Of a DNA stretch of 12,170 bases, positions 6,953 through 12,170 are shown in pieces (the stretch's first letter is position 1; each line of letters opens with the position of its first letter). The translations under genes were made by a program, and so were the position numbers. Below the pieces are notes generated by a model that was not told the origin of the DNA, did no database searches, and saw nothing but the letters and a program-made list of their open reading frames with translations. This stretch comes from Actinomycetota bacterium (lineage in GTDB: Bacteria; Actinomycetota; Humimicrobiia; Humimicrobiales; Humimicrobiaceae): assembly GCA_016927635.1 (NCBI GenBank), contig JAFGMJ010000076.1, positions 1 through 12,170 on the forward strand, read 5' to 3'.

Positions 6953-8467
6953 TTAATTTCCTCCCATAAAGCCTGATAAAATATTTTCTTCATTTATCTC
7001 ATTTTTTTCGAGTACTTTTGAGATTTCATAATTCCTGATTATAATTATCCTGTCGCTTAATGATATTAGCTCTGGCATTTCAGAAGAAATCATAATAATA
7101 GACTTTCCGCTTGCAGCAAGTTCTGTAAATAACTCATAAACCTCGGTTTTAGCATTTACATCAATACCATGAGTGGGTTCGTCTACAATCAGTATATTAA
7201 CGCCTTTAAAAAGCCATTTTGCAATAACAACTTTCTGCTGGTTGCCTCCACTTAAAAACCTTATTTCCTTATTTAAAGACGGTGTTTTTATATTCAGTTT
7301 ATTGACATATTCATTGCATAGTTTTCTTTCTTTACCCAGACTTAAAAATAATTTGCCTATACTATCAATGCCAACTACAGTAATGTTATGATCTACAGGC
7401 AGACCCATAAAAAGCCCATCTACCTTTTTGCTTTCAGTAAGCAGCGCAATACCGGATTTAACTGCCTGTATTGGGTTAGAAGGGGTTATGTTTTTGCCTT
7501 TGTAAAATATTTTTCCCCCAAGTTTTCTGTAAGCTCCAAAAATCGCCCTTGCTATTTCTGAGCGCCCGGCACCTTTCAGGCCTGCAACACCCAGTATTTC
7601 ACCTTCCCTAACTCTGAAGCTAATCGGCTTTGCGGATTCTTTAATTTTAAGGTCCCGGACCTCAAAAATATAATCCCCGACAGGGCTTTCTTTTTTCTTG
7701 AAAAAAAGATCGACTGGCCGTCCTATCATTTCTTTAGCAAGATCATCCGGCTGGTATTTCTCAAGTTTTTTATCATGTGTATTTATTGCCCTTCCATCTC
7801 TTAGCACTGTTATCCTGTCAGCGACTTCAATTATCTCTTCAAGATCATGGGCAATATATATAACTCCAACTCCTTCTTTGGAAATCCTTTTTACCATCTC
7901 AATTACCAGCCCGATATCCTTGACATTAAAAGCCTGGGTCGGTTCATCAAGAATAAGCACTTTTGGTTTCTGGGCAAGAGCTTTTAAAATCTTTACAAAC
8001 TGCTGGTCGGAAGGGCTTAGTCTTTCATATATCTCGTCCACCTTAAGGGTTATACCCATTTGTTCCGCCAGTGTATTAGCCTGGTCTGTCATTGTCCTGT
8101 AACTTACAAAAAATTTTTTACTATCAATAAGCTCAGTGCCTAAAAATATATTCTCAGCTGCGGAAATGCCCGGTACAAGAATGTCTTCCTGGTATACAGT
8201 CTGTATTCCAAGCCTTCTTGCAACATGAGGCGTGAGATACTTATGAGTCTCTCCACTGATTGTTATTTCTCCTATGTTGGGCTGGAATGCACCTGACAGT
8301 AATTTTATAAATGTCGATTTTCCTGCGCCATTTTCACCAATAAGCCCATGGACCTCACCTTTATACAGGTCAAAGTTGAAATTATTAAGCGCTTTTACAC
8401 CAGGAAATTCTTTTGAAATATTCTTTACATCTAAGATTTTTTCTTTTTCTAATGTTTTGTTTTCCAT
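6953..8467 (-). CDS. Ribose-type (CUT2) sugar ABC transporter, double ATP-binding subunit
   Basis: This 504-residue cytoplasmic ATPase has two ABC domains in tandem, as in RbsA, MglA and XylG. The first domain has Walker A GENGAGKST (44-52), Q-loop Q93, a degenerate signature LSPSDQQ (150-156), Walker B LILDEPT (171-177) and H-loop H207. The second has the degenerate Walker A GLKGAGRSE (296-304), in which the usual lysine is replaced. It also has signature LSGGNQQ (405-411) and Walker B ILIVDEPTHGID (425-436). The same asymmetry is normal for this family. It powers uptake by the permease encoded directly downstream. The start ATG 8467-8465 has only a weak purine-rich site, unlike the strong one of the binding-protein gene. 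A long stem-loop in the preceding spacer may help set lower expression of this subunit. Confidence 0.95.
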   Translation of the reverse strand: MENKTLEKEKILDVKNISKEFPGVKALNNFNFDLYKGEVHGLIGENGAGKSTFIKLLSGAFQPNIGEITISGETHKYLTPHVARRLGIQTVYQEDILVPGISAAENIFLGTELIDSKKFFVSYRTMTDQANTLAEQMGITLKVDEIYERLSPSDQQFVKILKALAQKPKVLILDEPTQAFNVKDIGLVIEMVKRISKEGVGVIYIAHDLEEIIEVADRITVLRDGRAINTHDKKLEKYQPDDLAKEMIGRPVDLFFKKKESPVGDYIFEVRDLKIKESAKPISFRVREGEILGVAGLKGAGRSEIARAIFGAYRKLGGKIFYKGKNITPSNPIQAVKSGIALLTESKKVDGLFMGLPVDHNITVVGIDSIGKLFLSLGKERKLCNEYVNKLNIKTPSLNKEIRFLSGGNQQKVVIAKWLFKGVNILIVDEPTHGIDVNAKTEVYELFTELAASGKSIIMISSEMPELISLSDRIIIIRNYEISKVLEKNEINEENILSGFMGGN

Positions 8468-8510
8468 ATGATGCCCGTATAAAATTTATAATTACACCTG
8501 TATGTTTATA

Positions 8511-8551
8511 ATTTGCGGTCTTATGATTTAATTAAACATAAGACCGCAAAT
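8511..8551 (-). promoter_or_regulatory. Intercistronic 15-bp stem-loop between binding-protein and ATPase genes
   Basis: ATTTGCGGTCTTATG (8511-8525) and its exact reverse complement (8537-8551) enclose an 11-nt AT-rich loop. It sits 46 nt after the binding-protein stop and 43 nt before the ATPase start. There is no clear U-tract after the stem on either strand, so full intrinsic termination is unlikely. Similar stem-loops after periplasmic binding-protein genes protect the upstream mRNA end and leave more binding protein than ATPase or permease; that role is inferred by position. Confidence 0.6.
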
Positions 8552-8557
8552 CTATAA

Positions 8558-8574
8558 AAACTGAAAATCAGTTT
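8558..8574 (-). promoter_or_regulatory. Second small stem-loop in the binding-protein/ATPase spacer
   Basis: AAACTGA (8558-8564) and TCAGTTT (8568-8574) form a 7-bp perfect inverted repeat with a 3-nt loop. On the minus strand the stem ends in a run of five T, resembling a weak terminator placed just before the larger stem-loop. Only two G-C pairs support it, so the signal is modest. Confidence 0.3.
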
Positions 8575-8597
8575 AAATAGTAGAGGCTAAAATAAGA

Positions 8598-9695
8598 TTA
8601 CCATGAATCAAGGCCGCCTACATATTCAAACAAATCTTCAGATGCCGGCCATGGAATATTTTCATCAAGATTATCCGGTGTAATTACCATGTTGGGCAGT
8701 GGTATGAATTTCTCGGGTGGCTCTATTCCCTGTGATACAAAAAGCCACATTGCCTTAAACAACCAGAGACCCTGAAGTGAAACCGGTGATGCTACGGTAG
8801 CATCGATGATTCCCTCATCAAACTGCTTCAGTCCAGTAGGGCCGCCACCGGTTGCAATAATTGGAATGGTGCCCTCAAGACCCGCGTCTTTTAATGCATT
8901 GTAGGCGCCCTGTGCAACAGGTTCATTGTTTGCAAAAATAGCATCAAATTCTTCACCTGATGCTATTACATCAGATACTTCAGGCTGTGCAGTCTGAGTA
9001 TCCCATTGCGTGTCTCTTCTGATGGCAATAGTTGTGCCGCTTGTTGATTCAGCAATTGCTCTTTCCACGCCTCCTTCATACGCTTCTACTATTCCCATTC
9101 CGGGCTGGCCTCTTACATAAAAGATCTTTGCTCCAGGATATTCCGTATCAAGCCATTTAATAGCTTCATAACCGATATTGTCATATTCACAAGCTACATT
9201 GAAGAGATAGTCTCCCTTGAATTCATATCCAATCAGTTCTGAAGTAAGTTTGGTGTTTTCAAAGGCAATAGGAATACCTGCTTCTTTTGCCAGTTCTGCA
9301 TATTGTTCGCCGCTTTCAGGTGTCCAGATAAAAACACCTATTGCATCTACGCCCTTGCTTAGAAGGTCTTCAAAATTAGCAAGCTGTTTTGCGCCATCCC
9401 ATCCAGCGTCAATTACCTGCACCTCTACACCTTTAGATTTTGCAGCAAATTCGAAATTCTCAACGCTGTAACCGTTCCACTCATCTGAAAGTGCAGTTGG
9501 CAAATTACCGAATACAAATGTCTTTGTTGTCTCGGCAGCAGTAGTCTCAGCAGCAGCTGTGGTCTCAGCAGCAGCTGTGGTCTCAGCGGCAGCTGTGGTT
9601 TCAGCAGCTTCTTCCTGCGCGCATCCACTGAATCCCAGGGTTAGAAGTAAAGCTATTACCACGCTCGCCACTATTAATAATAATGGTCTTTTCAT
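8598..9695 (-). CDS. Sugar ABC transporter substrate-binding lipoprotein (Peripla_BP_4 type)
   Basis: This 365-residue protein has a lipoprotein signal peptide: basic KR near the start, a hydrophobic helix (4-22) and FSGC with C25 as the likely lipidated residue (Phe at -3 is less usual than Leu). A low-complexity linker of Ala-Glu-Thr-Thr repeats (about residues 30-58) then tethers the domain to the membrane. The rest is a type I periplasmic-binding fold of the RbsB group: FGNLPTALSDEWNGY, LLSKGVDAIGVF, AGIPIAFENT, DAIFANNEPVAQGAYNAL and PIIATGG are the usual strand-helix landmarks. It captures the sugar outside the membrane and delivers it to the ATPase/permease genes downstream. The start 9695 has a strong AAGGAGG at 9701-9707, 5 nt upstream. 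A probable promoter (9815-9844) lies 120-149 nt upstream of the start, so this gene likely begins the transport operon. The ligand is not identifiable. Confidence 0.94.
   Translation of the reverse strand: MKRPLLLIVASVVIALLLTLGFSGCAQEEAAETTAAAETTAAAETTAAAETTAAETTKTFVFGNLPTALSDEWNGYSVENFEFAAKSKGVEVQVIDAGWDGAKQLANFEDLLSKGVDAIGVFIWTPESGEQYAELAKEAGIPIAFENTKLTSELIGYEFKGDYLFNVACEYDNIGYEAIKWLDTEYPGAKIFYVRGQPGMGIVEAYEGGVERAIAESTSGTTIAIRRDTQWDTQTAQPEVSDVIASGEEFDAIFANNEPVAQGAYNALKDAGLEGTIPIIATGGGPTGLKQFDEGIIDATVASPVSLQGLWLFKAMWLFVSQGIEPPEKFIPLPNMVITPDNLDENIPWPASEDLFEYVGGLDSW
9527..9610 (-). repeat. In-frame 18-bp tandem repeat encoding the lipoprotein linker
   Basis: About three and a half near-identical 18-bp units (for example 9543-9560, 9561-9578, 9579-9596, with a partial unit to 9610) plus a degenerate copy on the left are visible. 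Each encodes a six-residue Ala/Glu/Thr unit of the tether after the lipidated cysteine. Units differ by one or two bases. Such repeats can change in number by slippage without shifting the frame. Confidence 0.85.
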
Positions 9696-9753
9696 TTTTT
9701 CCTCCTTTTTTATATCAACCTTAACAGCAGCACAGTTTTTGTACTGCCTTTAT

Positions 9754-9766
9754 TGATGATTCATCA
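9754..9766. promoter_or_regulatory. Palindrome in the 5' leader of the transport operon (possible operator)
   Basis: TGATGA and TCATCA flank a single T (13 nt in all). It lies 59 nt upstream of the binding-protein start and about 40-55 nt downstream of the start site predicted from the 9815-9823 -10 element. The size and placement suit a repressor operator of a sugar operon, but no regulator gene is in the window to match it, and a short palindrome in AT-rich DNA can arise by chance. Confidence 0.3.
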
Positions 9767-9814
9767 GCATTATCATTGCTATAGATTATTAATTGGCTTG
9801 AATATTTATAATAA

Positions 9815-9844
9815 ATTATAACAAAAATCACCATTAATCTCCAA
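9815..9844 (-). promoter_or_regulatory. Probable sigma-70-type promoter of the ABC transporter operon
   Basis: On the minus strand an extended -10 TGTTATAAT (9815-9823), a perfect consensus, is preceded after 18 nt by TTGGAG (9839-9844) as a weak -35 element. Transcription would start near 9808, giving a leader of roughly 110 nt before the binding-protein ATG. It lies in the largest intergenic gap of the window. This suggests that the transporter and sugar enzymes can be expressed apart from the upstream flavoenzyme. Confidence 0.55.
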
Positions 9845-9871
9845 TTACTCAGGTTTATTCTAATCAATTAA

Positions 9872-9897
9872 AAATCTTTGTCTGTAAATAAAGATTT
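9872..9897 (-). terminator. Weak stem-loop with T-run after the flavoenzyme gene
   Basis: AAATCTTT (9872-9879) and AAAGATTT (9890-9897) form an 8-bp inverted repeat with a 10-nt loop, 26 nt past the flavoenzyme stop. On the minus strand the stem runs into five T. Only one pair is G-C, so this would at best be a leaky terminator separating the flavoenzyme from the transport operon. Confidence 0.3.
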
Positions 9898-9923
9898 GGG
9901 ATTAAATATATCCTGTAATATTT

Positions 9924-12071
9924 TTAAAAGCCCAGCTGTTTTTTTACATCGATTGGCAAATCATCGAGAAGTGCTCCATTTGGATTCTTGACGCAATTGT
10001 CAGGGTCAAGATACAGAATAAATGATGCGCCTTCTTTAACTGCAGCGTGAAGGTTCCTTGGACTTTTTGCATCCCCTACAGTTACCACAGGTATACCGGC
10101 AGCTTCAACTTTCGCAAAAGTATCAGCAAGCTCAGTATTTGATCTTGTATAACAGGTAACTATATCGTCAGCCTCAATTGTAGTGATGTTTAAGTTCTTA
10201 TCTATGATTTTTACTTCTTTTTCACCTATATCATATAATGTCGAACTCTCGAATACTTTAACAGGATATTTGTAGGGTTTTGAGTGAAGTGCTTCAGCAT
10301 CGCCCTGAGCCATCCTCTTACGAAGAACATACATATGAATTACTTCAACGCTGGAACCAAATTCTTTCCTGTCTGTTACAACTGTTACATCTTTGCCTGC
10401 TGCGCCAAGAAAAGCCACAAGGTCAGCTGCACCATAATGGTCACCCCAAACTATTACCTTTTCGCCAAGCTTTACGCCTTTACGTCCGCTTCCTTTTGGA
10501 TAAAACTCACAGGTAGCTTTTGGGCAGGAAAATGCTGCTTCCATTGAGGTAATTCTTTCTGTAAGCCCATTAACATCGGGTATGTAGCTTACTGCGCCAG
10601 TTGCATTTAATACTACTTCGAATTTCTTGAGTTCCTCTACATTTGGCACATGTTCCATTAGAACCTCTACACCAAGGTCCTTGATTTCATATCTTAACCA
10701 GTCTGCATACCATTTCATCTTATCCTTATCAGGAACAAGGCAACATCCAAGTATAGCGCCGCCAAGCTCGTTTGACTTTTCAAAAATAGTAGGTTTGTGG
10801 CCGCGCAAAACTGCCCATCTTGCCGCTTCCATACCTGCTGGACCGCCGCCTACAATTGCAATTTTCATAGACCTGGAAGCTTTTGTCCCATCTAATTTAT
10901 AAAAGTCCAGATCACCCATGACCGGATTAATTGCGCATGCAATATCTTTTTTCGCCATAAGCGATTCCTGCCAGCAACCTGTCAGGCATGATATGCACTT
11001 ACGTATTTTATTCTCTTTTCCCAGCAACACTTTTGTAGGCCAGTATGGATCAGCAAGGGCCCCACGGCACATTCCTATCATATCAGCTTTGCCGTCTGCT
11101 ATTATTTTTTCACAGAATTCAGGAGTCCTTAAGGCATGGCTGATAATGACAGGTATTTTCACAAGTGGTTTTACAGCCTCAGCAGAGTATAGGGTCCAGC
11201 CTTCCTGGTACTGCATGGGATCGAAACCGGCGCCGGGAGTTTCCTGTATGCACTGGCTTAAATCAAGAGCATCGGCTCCGCCTTCTTCAAGCGCTACAGA
11301 AATTCTTTTGCTTTCCTCAACATCTATTCCTTCGGGAACCCATTCATTAGCTGAAAAACGAACTATAACAGGAAAATCATTTCCGCATTTGTTTTTTATT
11401 TCCTTTATTACAGCCAGAGGAAAACGCATGCGGTTCTCAAAGTTACCGCCAAAACGGTCTATCCTTCGGTTAAGATAGGGACTTAAAAATGCTGACATCA
11501 AATAGCCGTGTGCTGCGTGAAGACAAACTGCATCAAATCCGGCTGCCTGGCATCTCCAGGCTGCAAGAGACCAGAGCTCTACCTGATCAAGTATCTGAGC
11601 TGTGGTAAGAGCCTTTATTTCTTTTCCTTTTTCCTCTGCATTTGCAAATACTATCTCATGGCCTGCTGACCATGGAAGTTTAACAACCTGGTCATTTGTA
11701 GAATAATAACTGCCCTTTGGCATTGGGCACTGCCTGCCGGGATGCTGTATCTGTGGTATTGCCAGGGCGCCATATTTCTGTATGGATTTTGCAAGTCTTG
11801 CCATTGCCGGTATCATATTGTCTTCGTCTATTATAAGACCAGTGACAGTAACACGTCCCGTCTTTGAATCTGGAGTGCAGCCTCCGATATTAATCATGCT
11901 GTAACCGCCTTTGGCAATTTCTGAATATACTGCTATATCAAGCTCACTTACAGACCCGTCTGCATTTGAGCAGCTTATGGCAGTAGGTTCAAAATTTATT
12001 CTATTCTTAGCCACAACAGAACCTATGCGAATTGGCTTAAATAGATTAGGATATTTTGTTTCTGTTGACAT
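9924..12071 (-). CDS. Old Yellow Enzyme / 2,4-dienoyl-CoA reductase-type FMN, 4Fe-4S, FAD oxidoreductase
   Basis: This 715-residue flavoenzyme is built like 2,4-dienoyl-CoA reductase, 2-enoate reductase and trimethylamine dehydrogenase. The N-terminal FMN TIM barrel (about 1-345) has QIQHPGRQ (107-114), HAAHGY (185-190; H185/H188 substrate pair and Y190 proton donor) and NRRIDRFGGNFENR (201-214). C359, C362, C366 and C379 form the 4Fe-4S motif. A FAD/NAD-type domain follows, with IVGGGPAGMEAA (406-417) and an ELGG motif (435-438). The second nucleotide-binding loop is unusual: WGDHYG (542-547) replaces the normal GGGxxG, which recalls the degenerate site in amine dehydrogenases. It probably reduces an activated C=C bond or oxidises a small substrate in the cytoplasm; the substrate is unknown. 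Start ATG 12071 has AAAGGAG at 12079-12085, 7 nt upstream. It is separated from the transport operon by 228 nt with its own promoter, so a shared pathway is plausible but unproved. Confidence 0.9.
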   Translation of the reverse strand: MSTETKYPNLFKPIRIGSVVAKNRINFEPTAISCSNADGSVSELDIAVYSEIAKGGYSMINIGGCTPDSKTGRVTVTGLIIDEDNMIPAMARLAKSIQKYGALAIPQIQHPGRQCPMPKGSYYSTNDQVVKLPWSAGHEIVFANAEEKGKEIKALTTAQILDQVELWSLAAWRCQAAGFDAVCLHAAHGYLMSAFLSPYLNRRIDRFGGNFENRMRFPLAVIKEIKNKCGNDFPVIVRFSANEWVPEGIDVEESKRISVALEEGGADALDLSQCIQETPGAGFDPMQYQEGWTLYSAEAVKPLVKIPVIISHALRTPEFCEKIIADGKADMIGMCRGALADPYWPTKVLLGKENKIRKCISCLTGCWQESLMAKKDIACAINPVMGDLDFYKLDGTKASRSMKIAIVGGGPAGMEAARWAVLRGHKPTIFEKSNELGGAILGCCLVPDKDKMKWYADWLRYEIKDLGVEVLMEHVPNVEELKKFEVVLNATGAVSYIPDVNGLTERITSMEAAFSCPKATCEFYPKGSGRKGVKLGEKVIVWGDHYGAADLVAFLGAAGKDVTVVTDRKEFGSSVEVIHMYVLRKRMAQGDAEALHSKPYKYPVKVFESSTLYDIGEKEVKIIDKNLNITTIEADDIVTCYTRSNTELADTFAKVEAAGIPVVTVGDAKSPRNLHAAVKEGASFILYLDPDNCVKNPNGALLDDLPIDVKKQLGF

Positions 12072-12123
12072 AAGTAATCTCCTTTTTGTTTAAAGAAATC
12101 AAAAAATAAAATATTCAGCAATT

Positions 12124-12170
12124 TTATTTATAAATCACCTCCTTTTTATATTGCCGCTTATTTGCTTCTA
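12124..12170 (-). CDS. Possible 3' end of an upstream gene cut by the window edge
   Basis: On the minus strand one frame is open from the edge for 14 codons (ending KRQYKKEVIYK) and stops at TAA 12126-12124, 53 nt before the flavoenzyme start. The other two frames contain stops near the edge. The stretch also holds a very strong Shine-Dalgarno-like sequence, AAAAGGAGGTGA (12135-12146), with no good start codon at the right distance. It could be the tail of an upstream gene or just leader sequence; the evidence is thin. Confidence 0.2.
   Translation of the reverse strand, partial: EANKRQYKKEVIYK

Noticed and set aside
9527..9610. Repeat array as a possible CRISPR
   Set aside because: The 18-bp units are directly adjacent without spacers and encode an in-frame protein linker.
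10918..11478. A long open frame (about 186 codons) on the plus strand
   Set aside because: It lies entirely inside the flavoenzyme gene on the opposite strand, has no convincing ribosome-binding site, and the encoded residues look like an antisense shadow rather than a known fold.

Overview
This 12.2 kb window reads as part of one catabolic locus. All eleven recognisable genes lie on the minus strand, so transcription runs from the right edge to the left. The DNA is AT-rich with strong Shine-Dalgarno sites, and it encodes a lipoprotein solute-binding protein with an Ala-Glu-Thr-Thr repeat linker, an Fe-S flavoenzyme of the 2,4-dienoyl-CoA reductase type and a small ferredoxin. Together these suggest an anaerobic, probably uncultured bacterium. 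Such linkers occur in Clostridia and in several candidate anaerobic lineages of Actinomycetota and Atribacterota. The sequence does not settle the phylum.

Layout in transcription order: (1) a 715-residue Old Yellow Enzyme/dienoyl-CoA-reductase-type flavoenzyme (12071-9924). (2) A 228-nt intergenic region with a good extended -10 promoter and a palindrome. (3) A ribose-type (CUT2) sugar ABC transporter: lipoprotein binding protein (9695-8598), a 130-nt spacer with a perfect 15-bp stem-loop, double-domain ATPase (8467-6953) and permease (6950-5961). (4) Five probable sugar enzymes: PIG-L deacetylase (5906-5205), xylose-isomerase-like TIM barrel (5132-4329), Gfo/Idh/MocA dehydrogenase (4293-3277), and two different NagB-like proteins (3219-2305 and 2229-1300). 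(5) A ferredoxin-like protein with an extra C-terminal cysteine group (1247-999), apparently translationally coupled to an EamA/DMT transporter (981-40). No gap exceeds 228 nt. No RNA genes, insertion sequences or CRISPR arrays were seen.

Working model (inference): the transporter imports an unphosphorylated N-acetylated amino sugar or a conjugate of one. PIG-L removes the acetyl group, the Gfo/Idh enzyme and TIM barrel oxidise and then isomerise or cleave the sugar, and the NagB-like pair does an aldose-ketose isomerisation or deamination step. No sugar kinase is visible. Both NagB-like proteins have changes at catalytic positions and, apparently, at phosphate-binding positions of classical glucosamine-6-phosphate deaminase. 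The most interesting possibility is therefore a non-phosphorylated amino-sugar route using two specialised NagB-fold enzymes.
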